Shown here: piece by piece, positions 15,704 through 25,605 of the stretch
How the letters are laid out: each line of letters begins with the position of its first letter
How positions within the stretch are numbered: position 1 is the stretch's first letter
From: a virus
Length of the DNA stretch: 43,548 nt
Direction: 5' to 3' (one strand)
IMG/VR virus record: IMGVR_UViG_3300037493_002337
Location: 1 to 43,548 of that record
The notes under the pieces: generated by a model
Seen by the model: only the letters and a program-made list of their open reading frames with translations
What the model was told of the DNA's origin: nothing
Database searches by the model: none
Position numbers and translations under genes: made by a program

Positions 15704-17034
15704 ACTTAACGGCAATCTTTAAGCGTGATGCAGCAATTGAAGACCATTCTTTGGTAGACCATTCATGGATGAAGGAAACGGGTTTATCTCGGGACGATGG
15801 TGCAATTTTGAATATCGAATCCATGAGGAATCCAAACAATGTCAAGCCACAGCTTGAAATGGAATGGGGCTTGGGTGGTCCAGATATCAACCTTGATGAA
15901 CCAGCAGGGATGGTAAAGCGGAATATCCCAGAAGAGAGTCTTGGCGATTCAGATGCAGTTATTTTGTTCGCAAGGGATTTGATGAATCGCGGGTTTCGCG
16001 GCAGACAGGTAGTGGCATCTCTTCGTGCTAAATATCCTCATGTATTGATCGCAAAGGCACAGAAGGGTCTTAGGGCTATGTTTGCCCTTGAGGGGTTGGT
16101 TGGTAGGATCATGGTTGATGCGAGAGGATATAAGAACTGTCAGGCGGCGTTGAAGGCGGCATCCAGTTCTCCACACAAGAAGTTTATCAAGTACGTCTAT
16201 GGATGTACTTGTGGTGATCCACATGTTCTCCCGATGAATGATCGAAGCGTTATTGGGAACATTTCGGCTTCTTCTGGAAATGGATTTGACGACTTCTTGG
16301 CGGGCGAAAACACCACATTGAAGTTGGTATCTCACTGTCGTTCTACGATGCTTCCCATTATGGCCTCGCAGGGTGATATGGACAAATCACTATTGGATGA
16401 TACGTTTGTCGAGATGATGAACTTGACTCCGATTCCGCAAGGCGTCATTAACCAGGTGACGGCAATGTCGACGAGCAATCTTGGCAAGGTTCGGGCGGCG
16501 TTCAGATGGCTTGATAAGAGAATTGATGCGACGGAAGATGCAAAGTATGCAGGCGGCGTAAATGCAAGTGAGTTCGAGATTCGTCGGGCAGACAATGAGA
16601 TAGACTTGTCTGGGTTACCTCAAGATGATTTATCGGTTGATGGGACACAACCATCCCTGATGACGGATATTGAGACGGAAGGGTTTGCGCCAACAAACTT
16701 TGATGGCCCGGATACGTTGCCGAGCATCTTTGAAAATGTGGAATTGATGACTTCGCCAGACCAAGAGCAGATTCCAGTCGAGCTGATGGATGAAGAGAAT
16801 ATGGCTGAAATTGGTCTAGCGGATGATGTTACAGCACCCGGACAGATTGACATGGATGAGAGGTCTGGGGACATTGAGGTTGAATTGTTTGACTCTCCTC
16901 AACTTGACATTGAGATGAGTCAGTTCAATGAACCGGAGTTTGAAGGAACAGACGAGATTGATCTCGAATGTCCTAAATGCATTCCATCCGACTTGGATGT
17001 TAATATGACTCAAGGGCAGGATATCGAATTGTAA
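15700..17034 (+). CDS. Hypothetical protein upstream of terminase
   Basis: This 444-residue protein is coupled to the previous gene (ATGA). Residues about 85-140 contain a helix-turn-helix-like region (ARDLMNRGFRGRQVVASLRA, then ALEGLVGRIMVDARGY). A CTCGDPH segment lies near residue 168. The central part is helical. The last 150 residues are very acidic and low in complexity (EFEGTDEIDLE, VELFDSPQLDIEMSQF). It ends in TAATG shared with the next gene. Similar LEGLVG.I.VDA..Y segments occur in uncharacterised phage proteins near packaging genes. A head or packaging accessory role is inferred. Confidence 0.6.
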   Translation: MNLTAIFKRDAAIEDHSLVDHSWMKETGLSRDDGAILNIESMRNPNNVKPQLEMEWGLGGPDINLDEPAGMVKRNIPEESLGDSDAVILFARDLMNRGFRGRQVVASLRAKYPHVLIAKAQKGLRAMFALEGLVGRIMVDARGYKNCQAALKAASSSPHKKFIKYVYGCTCGDPHVLPMNDRSVIGNISASSGNGFDDFLAGENTTLKLVSHCRSTMLPIMASQGDMDKSLLDDTFVEMMNLTPIPQGVINQVTAMSTSNLGKVRAAFRWLDKRIDATEDAKYAGGVNASEFEIRRADNEIDLSGLPQDDLSVDGTQPSLMTDIETEGFAPTNFDGPDTLPSIFENVELMTSPDQEQIPVELMDEENMAEIGLADDVTAPGQIDMDERSGDIEVELFDSPQLDIEMSQFNEPEFEGTDEIDLECPKCIPSDLDVNMTQGQDIEL

Positions 17035-17612
17035 TGGATGACTTCCAAAAAACCGATGTCGATGCTGGTGTAATGGATGCAGAAGTTCTTGCACCTGAAA
17101 GGGATACTTCTGTATCCCACAATCTTCCTCCGACTACGGACTTGTTGCAGTTCAGGAAGCAACTTGTCGAACAATATCACCAGGGTGCTCCCAGTTTAAT
17201 CGCTAGATTGAAGTTGGCTGGCAAGGAGGACTTGGAATCCCAGATTGTGGCGATGGTCGATGAGATTTTATCAGAGACCGACAATCTTCTGGGAAACCAG
17301 TTGGTAGCGACTAGCAACGGTAATTTGAGGGATGCATCGGTTATATCGTTCAAGAGGGCGGAGGTATTGGAGAAGGCACTCAAGGCTGTTCAGACTAGAC
17401 AGCAGTTTGAGAAGCAGAGTGGGATTGACTTGGACTCACCATCAATGATGGTCGTATTCAGGTTTTTTATGACCAAATCGAAAGAGACTTTCAGTCGTAT
17501 GGGAGTTGGACCTGAAATCAATGACCTATTCTTCAGGATGTTCGGCGAAGTAACGAATAACTGGAAGAAAGAGTTGAGGGAAAATTTTGAGGCCATGAGG
17601 AACCAAAAGTGA
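17034..17612 (+). CDS. Possible small terminase subunit
   Basis: This 192-residue protein starts in a TAATG overlap and ends seven bases before the large terminase. It is almost wholly helical: a disordered acidic N-terminus (1-38), then helices including LLQFRKQLVEQYHQGAPSLI and VISFKRAEVLEKALKAVQTR, and a C-terminal helix pair. Position and helical makeup fit a small terminase subunit, which recognises DNA and regulates the large subunit, but no helix-turn-helix is obvious. An alternative is another head-assembly accessory protein. Confidence 0.5.
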   Translation: MDDFQKTDVDAGVMDAEVLAPERDTSVSHNLPPTTDLLQFRKQLVEQYHQGAPSLIARLKLAGKEDLESQIVAMVDEILSETDNLLGNQLVATSNGNLRDASVISFKRAEVLEKALKAVQTRQQFEKQSGIDLDSPSMMVVFRFFMTKSKETFSRMGVGPEINDLFFRMFGEVTNNWKKELRENFEAMRNQK

Positions 17613-17619
17613 GGTTTGA

Positions 17620-19428
17620 ATGGCAACGAATCTTCTTGCTGAACTATCAAAGGAGTTTGTTTCTGGAACATCTGAGACTGCGGACATTATAACGTTCGTA
17701 GAGTCTCCTTGGGGCCTTGGCGTTACTTTGACGCCAGTGCAGAAATTCACTTTGAAATGCACGTATGGGCTCCCACTCGACACAGATGTAAGAAACATAG
17801 AGATTCCAGACATTGTCAATGAGCATATCCTTTATCGGTTTACAGAGAGGGAGTTTCTTCGCTGGTTGTACGCTGAGAAACGGTGCAATGTTGAGGAAAC
17901 GGAAGGCAAGATTTGGCAGAACTTGATTCTCGCATGGGGCCGTCGATCTGGAAAGAGCCTTCTAGCTGCTTGTATTTCCAACTATGAGATGTACCGTCTA
18001 TTGAGGCAGCCAGACCCAGCCAAGTTCTATAATCAGAGTCCGGGTGCAATCATTTCCATCTTGAACGTTGCTCCTACAGACGATCAGGCCGGGGAACTGT
18101 TTGATACGGCACAGACGATGGCAATGAAGTGCCCCTATATCAAAGACAGGGTGTTGCATTCTACAATGACATATTTCGATCTTCAGTCGGATGTTGATAT
18201 GAAGATGGGTGGTAGACCAAGGGCGAGTTTGGTATCAATGTCTGGTGGATGTTCCTCAAGTTCTCTTCGTGGTAAGAATGCCATCATTATCATCATGGAC
18301 GAGATGGCCCACTTTATTGACAACAATGGCCGGTTTTCAGGATCGGAAGTATATAACGCCTTGGAGCCTTCTCGTTTGACTTTTAGGCGTGACGGAAAGC
18401 TGATTTGCATTTCTTCTCCTTATGCCAAATTTGGAAAGTTCCATGAATTATGGCAGGAGTCTTTTCAAGGTTCTGAAATCACATTGGCGTTCAAGATGTA
18501 TTCGGCGATGGTGAACCCTCCACGATGCGAGCCAGCAATTTTGAAGGCAGCTCGGAAGGCTAACCGGACGAAGTTCATGTGCGAATATGGAGGCGAGTTC
18601 TCAGACACTATTACTGCTTGGATTGAGGACGAGTCAGAATTCAAGCGGTGTGTTGTTACAAAACCTGCTCCGAATAAGGGCGTCCATGATGTTCCATACT
18701 ACTATGGGATCGACCTTGGATTCAAAAATGATGGAGCGTCAATTTCCATTGTCCATAAGGATACGGCAACAAATAAGATTGTCTTGGATTATGCAAATGT
18801 GTGGTATTCTGGTTCATCTGATGTGTGGGAATTAGACGATAGCATCTACAAGCCTTGTACCAAATATGCTGGGAATGATCTAATTCGCATGTCGGACATA
18901 GTGATAGAGACTAGGGAATTGGCGAAGTGGTTTCCGGCAAAGGAAGGGGTTTTTGACCAGCACAATGGATACGCACTGGCGGAACTCTTCAAACAGGAAA
19001 ACATGAACCAATTTGAGATGGAGAATTTCTCAGAAGCCACTAATAGCGAGGTCTATCAACTCGTTAAGAGACTTTATGCTGAACAGTTATTGGAGTTGTA
19101 TGACCATCCAATTCTTGTCAAAGAAATGTTGACCTTGGAGGCGGAAAAGAGAGCTAAAGACAAGACGATTGTACGTGCTCCGGTTCGTAGAGGAGCGCAT
19201 GATGACATTTCGGATTCTTATTGTCGGGCGGTTTGGAAATGCTATAACGGCTTCAAGGAACGTCCTTCCAATATATCTACAGGCACAGGCGGTAGAACAC
19301 TTTCATCATTATCTGGGAAGATTGAGACACAAGCATCGTTTATCGTTAAACGTATGAGACTACATGGGGATCATCCTCGTGGCCTATATAATGTAGGGAA
19401 GCGTCGTCCTATGCCAATGGGACGGTAA
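17620..19428 (+). CDS. terL: Terminase large subunit
   Basis: This is a 602-residue protein, a usual length. Walker A is GRRSGKS at residues 107-113. Walker B is IIIIMDE with D227 and E228, and the coupling motif CISSPY follows. The nuclease domain begins YYGIDLGF with D365; further acids are in VFDQHNG and in HDDISDSY (D528, D529). The motor packages DNA through the portal, and the RNase-H-like nuclease cuts the concatemer. No intein interrupts it, although the portal next door is interrupted. A GAGG ribosome site lies seven bases upstream. This is the most secure functional call in the window. Confidence 0.96.
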   Translation: MATNLLAELSKEFVSGTSETADIITFVESPWGLGVTLTPVQKFTLKCTYGLPLDTDVRNIEIPDIVNEHILYRFTEREFLRWLYAEKRCNVEETEGKIWQNLILAWGRRSGKSLLAACISNYEMYRLLRQPDPAKFYNQSPGAIISILNVAPTDDQAGELFDTAQTMAMKCPYIKDRVLHSTMTYFDLQSDVDMKMGGRPRASLVSMSGGCSSSSLRGKNAIIIIMDEMAHFIDNNGRFSGSEVYNALEPSRLTFRRDGKLICISSPYAKFGKFHELWQESFQGSEITLAFKMYSAMVNPPRCEPAILKAARKANRTKFMCEYGGEFSDTITAWIEDESEFKRCVVTKPAPNKGVHDVPYYYGIDLGFKNDGASISIVHKDTATNKIVLDYANVWYSGSSDVWELDDSIYKPCTKYAGNDLIRMSDIVIETRELAKWFPAKEGVFDQHNGYALAELFKQENMNQFEMENFSEATNSEVYQLVKRLYAEQLLELYDHPILVKEMLTLEAEKRAKDKTIVRAPVRRGAHDDISDSYCRAVWKCYNGFKERPSNISTGTGGRTLSSLSGKIETQASFIVKRMRLHGDHPRGLYNVGKRRPMPMGR

Positions 19429-19446
19429 CTATAAAAAGAGGACATT

Positions 19447-20004
19447 ATGAAAACAGTAAAGAAGTTGGGAGTGAGTGGGAGTCTATTATCAGCAGTCAAG
19501 AATGCTGAGGCGTCTCTTGCCAGGCAGGAATCGAGGGATTTGGAACATGGTCTTCCAGAAGGACATCCTCTCCATGAAGAGGTTGAAAAACAAAAAGCAG
19601 TATTAGGAGACTTGAGTGGATTACCTCCTGGCCATCCTTTATTGATATCAATGCAGGCTGCCAAAGAACGTTTTGATTATCAACAATCTCAGAAGGACAA
19701 AGAACAGAAAAAGACAGCAGAAGTCCGTAAGGCACAAGATGTTGCGGCTGACAGGATAAAGAAAGCATCCAGACGGGCAGAGGAAGAGCAGAATGAGCAG
19801 TTGGTGGGAGTGGCGAAACAGATCAATGGTGGCATTGATGGTACATTGTCAGAAGTCAGGAGATTGTATAAAGTGATGGCTGACAATGAAGAAATATTGA
19901 ATATAGACCATGTTAGTAGAGCTAAGGCTGGAAGATTGAAGAGATTACTCTTCGCCGTAGAACGTGGTATATCAGAGTGTAGGATCGTGAAGGCGAGGGC
20001 ATAA
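19447..20004 (+). CDS. Coiled-coil protein between terminase and portal
   Basis: This 185-residue, lysine- and glutamate-rich helical protein has an AGAGG ribosome site. It carries two GHPL motifs (LPEGHPLHEEVEKQK and LPPGHPLLISMQ) about 26 residues apart, then a long coiled coil (about 70-125) and a second helical pair. It sits between terL and the portal gene. It may be a portal- or head-associated accessory; no family is recognised. Confidence 0.62.
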   Translation: MKTVKKLGVSGSLLSAVKNAEASLARQESRDLEHGLPEGHPLHEEVEKQKAVLGDLSGLPPGHPLLISMQAAKERFDYQQSQKDKEQKKTAEVRKAQDVAADRIKKASRRAEEEQNEQLVGVAKQINGGIDGTLSEVRRLYKVMADNEEILNIDHVSRAKAGRLKRLLFAVERGISECRIVKARA

Positions 20005-20007
20005 GTT

Positions 20008-23000
20008 ATGGCAAAGAAAATAAAAACAGCAGCGTCTGGCGGATTGCCAAGACCAGATGTTACGGTAGGACCGGCGGACCCTGCTAGGGCTAGAATTGCC
20101 AGAAAGTCAGTTGGAGCTGGCGGATTTGGTAGCCGTAATCGTGAAGCTGGAATGTTGATTGATACATCTCAGGTTTCTGCCCCATACAGTACTGGCTATA
20201 AGTTGGAAGCATACCGGAGTTCGTATGCCTACGGTTTGAGTGATCGTACAGGCGCATATGATATCCCAACCTATTTCGTTCAGATGAATGAACAGAATGG
20301 CGGAATGCTATATTGGCCCGTCACTCTGCATGAAAAATACAGTTGGTACAGATATTGGGCACGCTGTATCTACCTGGACGACAAGCACTTAGGTAATGTG
20401 CTAATGTCTGATGGAACCGAGAGAGACATCAGAAAAATCGTAGCTGGAGACAAGGTTGTTACTGCCTTGGGAACGATTCGCCCTGTTAAGTGGACATTTG
20501 AAAGGATGTGTGAGGACGAAGCTTATAGCATAGAGGCTGTCGGATGTTCTCCAATCAAGACGACTCATCATCATCCTTTCTATATTCTGCGTCGTGAGAA
20601 GGTGTATCAGAGTTGGAAAGATGGAAGTAAGAACGGGAATCACTACCGGAAGGAAATCAAGTTTGAGCCGGAGTGGGTACATGCAGAACATTTGAAGGTT
20701 GGAGACCATATTCTTAGACCGATGAATCCCCAGCTTGGCAAGAAGAGTAGGTCTATTGGAAGTATGGCAGCCTTCCTTGGATTTTATTGTGCTGAGGGGA
20801 ATCTGTGTGATTTAGATGGTCATCATCTCATCCAGCTTACTGTGCATGACAAGGAGTTGGAATATACTCAAAATTTAATGGCTGGTGCGATAGCATCGTC
20901 TAGGAACAAGGTTCGGACATATAAGTCGGACGTAAGCGACTGTGCATGGAAGGTAAAGGGATCATCTAAAGAGGCATTCGCTCTTTGTGATGAGCATGTT
21001 GGTCGTGGATCGGCAACCAAGCGGCTGTCTCAGGAGATAATGTCACTACCTAGAGTCAATGCTCTTGAATTCTTGGGAGCATACTTCAATGGTGATGGGA
21101 GTAGGACGAATGATAAATTCTCGAATCGTGGAGAGTTGACGGCTACAACTACGTCTGCTTGTTTGGCTAGTCAGATCGAAACGCTTTGCCTGAAGCACGG
21201 AATGGTGTGTCGTAAGAGTGGTCCTTATGAGCAAATGGGCAAGGGAGATGCTCCGTTTTGGAATATGTCCATTCCAAGGAAGTATGCCAAGATATTGATT
21301 GGTTTCTCAAAATGGGTAGCTACTTCTGAGCCTAAATTTGAGACCGGTGGTGGATCGTTTATATCGAATGGTTATCTCGTGTCGAAGATTCAGTCTATCA
21401 CTCACGAGGTGACTAAGGATATGGTCTACAATATCGAGGTAGACGCAGAGGGTGATGAGAAATCATTCATTTGCAATGGTATGGTGACCCATAATACTGA
21501 TGCTTATATCGGACGGGCATTGGAGCTTCTATCGGATTTGCCGATGTCGAAGCTAACTTTGAATATGCCCAAGATGGCCGAAGACAAGAAGGAACTATCA
21601 GAGGAAATCTTGGCCTTTTTCACTTATCAGCTTGAGGTGATAAACGCCTTCGAGTTGTGCCAGAACATTCTCTGGGAAATGAACATGATCGGGAATGTTT
21701 ACATTTTCCATGAGTGGGATGACAAGAAGATGATGTGGAGTCGGGCGGTTATGCTTCCCCCAGAAGAGGTTTACGTCTTCCAGTATCCGTTCACAGAAAA
21801 TAAGCGGGTTGAGTATCGTCCTCAGAGGCTGATTTCACTTATCAAGGCACAGGGGGAAGGGGATTCGTCCAGTGGAACACCCAAGGGGGATTATGATCGT
21901 TCAGCGATGAATGAGAAGATCGTTGAAGGTGTTCCGCACGAATTGCAGGAGATGGTTCGGAAAGAGGGTTGTATTGTGATGGACACGGACCCATCGACTG
22001 GTTCATTTGTTCATCATGTAGCTCGCCGTCGTTCTCCTTACCATGATTTGGGAGCGTCGGTATTGGAAAGAGTACTTGTGCCCATGTTGCAGAAGGAGCA
22101 TTACCGGTACACCCAACTCAGTTTGGCTTCTAGGAATATGACCCCTAAGAATCTCATTACGGCTCCTGGCTTGATGCCTTCCGAGTTGGATGAATTGAGA
22201 ACACAGGTAGACTTGTCGTACATGGACCCTGAATACTCTGTTATCACCAATTACGAGGTGACCTGGCAGCAGATTGGTGTACAAGATCGAATGCTGGACT
22301 TCAGTAGGGAATATGAGCAGATTGAGAATCAAGTCTTTTCGGCTCTTGGTGTTACAAGGGAACTTTTGACTGGTGAGGGACAGTTCTCTGGTACGAAGAT
22401 CACGGTAGAGATTCTGAATACGATGTTCTTGCTGACGCGGGAGGTATTGCGAAACTACATCGAGAAGCAGCTTTTCATTCCTATCTGTGAGGCTCATGGA
22501 TGGTTTGAGGAGGACAAGAATGGGGCTAAGAAGTATTTCTACCCGCAGCTTGGTTTCAACCGGTTGACGATTCGGGATAATGCGGAAGTGTTTGATTCGT
22601 TGTTCCAGCTTTACAGCAAGGGTAGTTTGCCTGTCGAAGTCATTTACGAGTTGTTCAATCTCAATGCAGAGGAAATGCACAACAAGTTATTGGCAGGCAT
22701 GTTTACTGCGAAGGATTCGACATTCAACCGTATGACGGAAGAGGTTAATACGGAGGTTGGCAGGTCGATTGTTCAGCAAACAGATGTTGTAGAGAAGGTA
22801 TCGAAATATCTTGGACTCAAGTTCAAGGGACCGCCGGATGAGGGTGGAGGCGAGGCTGGTGGAGTTCAAGAGGGTGGCGGTGGCGATCAAGAGGGTGGCG
22901 GAGTATCTCCGCAGACTGATGATGGTACGGCCCCTGATAATGGTCAAGCGGAAGATAATCAGGAATCTGGTGGTTCTGATGTTGATCCAGATGCTGTGGC

Positions 23001-23091
23001 AAAGGAAGTTGCTGATGCGCTTCCACCTGATGCTTCTGACAAGGACATACAAGAGGCCATTGATGAGGCTGGTAAAGCACACGGAGAATAG
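20008..23091 (+). CDS. Portal protein with intein
   Basis: This is a 1027-residue precursor; removing the 377-residue intein (residues 120-496) leaves 650 residues. The extein joins WYRYWAR to TDAYIGRALELLSD, a segment that fits the portal family, and later shows RRRSPYHDLGASVLERVL, LASRNMTPKNLITAPG and GVTRELLTGEGQFSGTK, typical of portal wing, crown and clip regions. The last 130 residues are glycine/glutamate-rich and disordered. Portals form the dodecameric DNA gate of the head and dock the terminase encoded just upstream. The start is ATG 20008, three bases after the previous stop. Confidence 0.9.
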   Translation: MAKKIKTAASGGLPRPDVTVGPADPARARIARKSVGAGGFGSRNREAGMLIDTSQVSAPYSTGYKLEAYRSSYAYGLSDRTGAYDIPTYFVQMNEQNGGMLYWPVTLHEKYSWYRYWARCIYLDDKHLGNVLMSDGTERDIRKIVAGDKVVTALGTIRPVKWTFERMCEDEAYSIEAVGCSPIKTTHHHPFYILRREKVYQSWKDGSKNGNHYRKEIKFEPEWVHAEHLKVGDHILRPMNPQLGKKSRSIGSMAAFLGFYCAEGNLCDLDGHHLIQLTVHDKELEYTQNLMAGAIASSRNKVRTYKSDVSDCAWKVKGSSKEAFALCDEHVGRGSATKRLSQEIMSLPRVNALEFLGAYFNGDGSRTNDKFSNRGELTATTTSACLASQIETLCLKHGMVCRKSGPYEQMGKGDAPFWNMSIPRKYAKILIGFSKWVATSEPKFETGGGSFISNGYLVSKIQSITHEVTKDMVYNIEVDAEGDEKSFICNGMVTHNTDAYIGRALELLSDLPMSKLTLNMPKMAEDKKELSEEILAFFTYQLEVINAFELCQNILWEMNMIGNVYIFHEWDDKKMMWSRAVMLPPEEVYVFQYPFTENKRVEYRPQRLISLIKAQGEGDSSSGTPKGDYDRSAMNEKIVEGVPHELQEMVRKEGCIVMDTDPSTGSFVHHVARRRSPYHDLGASVLERVLVPMLQKEHYRYTQLSLASRNMTPKNLITAPGLMPSELDELRTQVDLSYMDPEYSVITNYEVTWQQIGVQDRMLDFSREYEQIENQVFSALGVTRELLTGEGQFSGTKITVEILNTMFLLTREVLRNYIEKQLFIPICEAHGWFEEDKNGAKKYFYPQLGFNRLTIRDNAEVFDSLFQLYSKGSLPVEVIYELFNLNAEEMHNKLLAGMFTAKDSTFNRMTEEVNTEVGRSIVQQTDVVEKVSKYLGLKFKGPPDEGGGEAGGVQEGGGGDQEGGGVSPQTDDGTAPDNGQAEDNQESGGSDVDPDAVAKEVADALPPDASDKDIQEAIDEAGKAHGE
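20365..21495 (+). mobile_element. LAGLIDADG intein in the portal gene
   Basis: The intein runs from C1 (TGT 20365) to Asn (AAT 21493-21495); the next extein residue is Thr. Block A is CIYLDDKHLGNVLMSDG; block B contains TTHHHPFY; the C-terminus is VYNIEVDAEGDEKSFI then MVTHN. Endonuclease motifs are LGFYCAEG (residue 257) and LGAYFNGDG (residue 356). It is clearly different in sequence from the other two inteins here, indicating separate acquisition. All splicing residues are present. Confidence 0.92.
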
Positions 23092-23094
23092 CCT

Positions 23095-25605
23095 ATGAGT
23101 ACGATGGTTCTACGGCGGGCGCAGATTGATGAAAAGACCAAGAAACAGATTCATCAACGGGTAAAGACGCTTATCCAGCAGAAAAATAAGGACGTTGATC
23201 AGACAGAACAGTCGGATTATGCCGATGAACAGTCTGCCGATGAACAGGATACGGGTGAGGGGACAGTCTATCTCTTTGATGCGTCAGACCATTCTCCTAG
23301 GAATATGGTTGCCTGGGAAGGAACGAAGCAGGAGTTGGAGACATATAAGAAAACCTTGAAGGAACACAAACTTGATCCTAAGACGAAGATCACTATTCTC
23401 TCTCCCGAGGAAGCTGCGAAGCGTGATGAGGAGAAGGGCGGGAAGCGTGGTCCGGCAAAGGAAGAAGAAAAGGGAAAGAAGTCTCCGAAGGAAGAAGAAA
23501 AGGGGAAGTCACCGCTGAAGTCTCCAGATGAGCGGGACGATAAAGACAAGAAGCCGAATGATAAGTCCAAGGAAGAACCACAGAAGAGTGAGACAGACCA
23601 AGGTGATAAGGGTAAAGAAGAAGATAAAGAGAAAAGACAGCCTGGTGAGCTTTTAGAACATTCTCACCCAGCCAGAATTCCAGAAGGTTCTCATCGACAG
23701 GTCGCCATCAAAGATCGACTGATTGATGAATTCGGCACTGAAGCAAAAGACTGGAAGGTTCACAAACTGGACAAGTCCCAGCTTACGGTTGGTGTGAAGG
23801 TTAAGTTTCCTGACGGCACAGAGAAGAAATATGGTCAGTTATCCCAGGATGAGAAGGCACGAGTAGATAAAGCGATTTCGGAAGGTCTGGCGGCAACGAA
23901 GGGCTTTGAAGACTACACAAGCGTTTCACCGGCATCGTTCCAGTCCAATATGAAGGTCAACCTTGACAGGTATGATGATCAGAGTGTGGAAGAATCCAAG
24001 AATGAGAATGAGGAGCCTATCTCGAAAGAGAATATTGGAGAGTTCTCGTCTGGTCTGAGAGAGAATGGTCGGACTCTTTTGAAGAAATATTCCAAGGCAA
24101 TGTCCAGGATTTCTCGGCCTATGGCGGAACAGTTCGTAGACGAAATCTCAAATACGGTATCGGAAGGCGTAAGAGATGGATCACTCGGGAACGTCAAACA
24201 GTCAGATGTTGACGAATTTGTCAGGGAGAGTGTGAAGAGGATGCTTCACCAAGAAGTCGAAACTCGTCGTAGATCACTAGGGGATCACGGCATTCGTCAC
24301 GTTTCTGGAAATTGTCAAAGCACTATGAAGATGTTGGGAGAACTCCAGAACAGTGGTATGAAGATCACTGGCAAACAGAAGCTCATGGGGCTGGCAACGA
24401 TGGCAGATCATGACATTGGATACACGGTTGGTGATGTAGGAACAGACATTTCAAAAGGGAAGAAACATAAGGAATACTCGAAACAGTTGGCAGATCAGGG
24501 TAAGGATCGATACGACAAGGTTTTTGGACGAGAAGACGGAGACAAGATTAGGGCGATGATTGCTACGCATGATGATCCTGTTTTTGACTGGGATAATGAC
24601 CCTGTGGCATCATCAGTGCGGTTGGCAGATAACACTTCTCTCTTTGGCAAAGATAAGGTTCAAGACCTGTTTCTGCGTAGTCCTAGGGCTACAGAGTTGG
24701 CTTGCAAGTTGCGGCTGGCAGCGGAGGCCAAGCCGGATGATAAGAAACTACAGGAAAACATTAAGGCTCAGATGCATGAAGTCGTGGACAGCGGCGAGTT
24801 TGATGACCCAGATGTTGAAGCAATGCATTCTCAAATTGATGAGATGAGCGAGGGCAAGTTCAGTACCACAACGGACATTCTGAGTCGTTTCAGTGGGGAA
24901 TTGAATGGATTCAAGTATGATGCTGACAAGAAGATGATGAATGTCAATATGAGGTATTCGTCTGAGGGGCAGATGGTTGATCAGTTGTTTGGGGATGAAG
25001 TGGCATGTAAGCAGTTTGAAAAGTTTTCCAAGGACCTTGGAGGGCAGCCTGTCCGTGGAAAGCGTGGGAATACGATATTCAAGAGTCAAGATGGTAAGCC
25101 AGCATTTCAGCTCAACATTGATGGATTCAATGACAAGGATGATCCTCAAACGGCGGCTATGAGGGATTTTGCCAAAAGGACGGCTAGGACAGAGTTGCGA
25201 AGGGCATCTATGATGATGTATCCACCTCCACAGGCAGGTGAGAAAGACATTGAGAAAGCCAAGAAATCAATGGAACCTGCCAAGGAGAAGTTCACAGAGG
25301 AAGAGTGGAAAAAGCTTATGGAGGCGTTTGATGAGGGGAAGGGTGATCCAGCAGCCCTTGCAAAGCAACTAGGCATGTGGGCTCTTTTACAGTCTGAGTT
25401 TGCGTTCCTTGCTGGGAAGACGGCTTCAGATAGGATTATCCGCAGATTGGTTATCGCAGTTTTGGCAGACAAGATTGCGAATGATTTCTTGGCCGACACG
25501 ACTCTTCAGGAATCGGTTTGTGTGGACAGGGAATACAATCGACAGGCTATGATTCTGAGAATTTCCAATTTGACGGACAGGATTATCAGAGGCCAGATCA
25601 AATGA
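23095..25605 (+). CDS. HD-domain protein following the portal
   Basis: This 836-residue protein starts three bases after the portal stop. Residues about 105-185 are a charged K/E/D/P-rich linker (KGKKSPKEEEKGKSPLKSP). Residues about 395-515 form an HD-superfamily metal-dependent phosphohydrolase domain: H402 (HGIRH), H439-D440 (MADHDIGY), H492-D493 (ATHDD) and D512 (RLADN). That matches the H...HD...D signature. The C-terminal 200 residues are helical. HD enzymes cleave nucleotides, cyclic dinucleotides or nucleic acids. Location just after the portal suggests packaging into the head, so it might act as a virion-carried nucleotidase. Substrate unknown. Confidence 0.75.
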   Translation: MSTMVLRRAQIDEKTKKQIHQRVKTLIQQKNKDVDQTEQSDYADEQSADEQDTGEGTVYLFDASDHSPRNMVAWEGTKQELETYKKTLKEHKLDPKTKITILSPEEAAKRDEEKGGKRGPAKEEEKGKKSPKEEEKGKSPLKSPDERDDKDKKPNDKSKEEPQKSETDQGDKGKEEDKEKRQPGELLEHSHPARIPEGSHRQVAIKDRLIDEFGTEAKDWKVHKLDKSQLTVGVKVKFPDGTEKKYGQLSQDEKARVDKAISEGLAATKGFEDYTSVSPASFQSNMKVNLDRYDDQSVEESKNENEEPISKENIGEFSSGLRENGRTLLKKYSKAMSRISRPMAEQFVDEISNTVSEGVRDGSLGNVKQSDVDEFVRESVKRMLHQEVETRRRSLGDHGIRHVSGNCQSTMKMLGELQNSGMKITGKQKLMGLATMADHDIGYTVGDVGTDISKGKKHKEYSKQLADQGKDRYDKVFGREDGDKIRAMIATHDDPVFDWDNDPVASSVRLADNTSLFGKDKVQDLFLRSPRATELACKLRLAAEAKPDDKKLQENIKAQMHEVVDSGEFDDPDVEAMHSQIDEMSEGKFSTTTDILSRFSGELNGFKYDADKKMMNVNMRYSSEGQMVDQLFGDEVACKQFEKFSKDLGGQPVRGKRGNTIFKSQDGKPAFQLNIDGFNDKDDPQTAAMRDFAKRTARTELRRASMMMYPPPQAGEKDIEKAKKSMEPAKEKFTEEEWKKLMEAFDEGKGDPAALAKQLGMWALLQSEFAFLAGKTASDRIIRRLVIAVLADKIANDFLADTTLQESVCVDREYNRQAMILRISNLTDRIIRGQIK

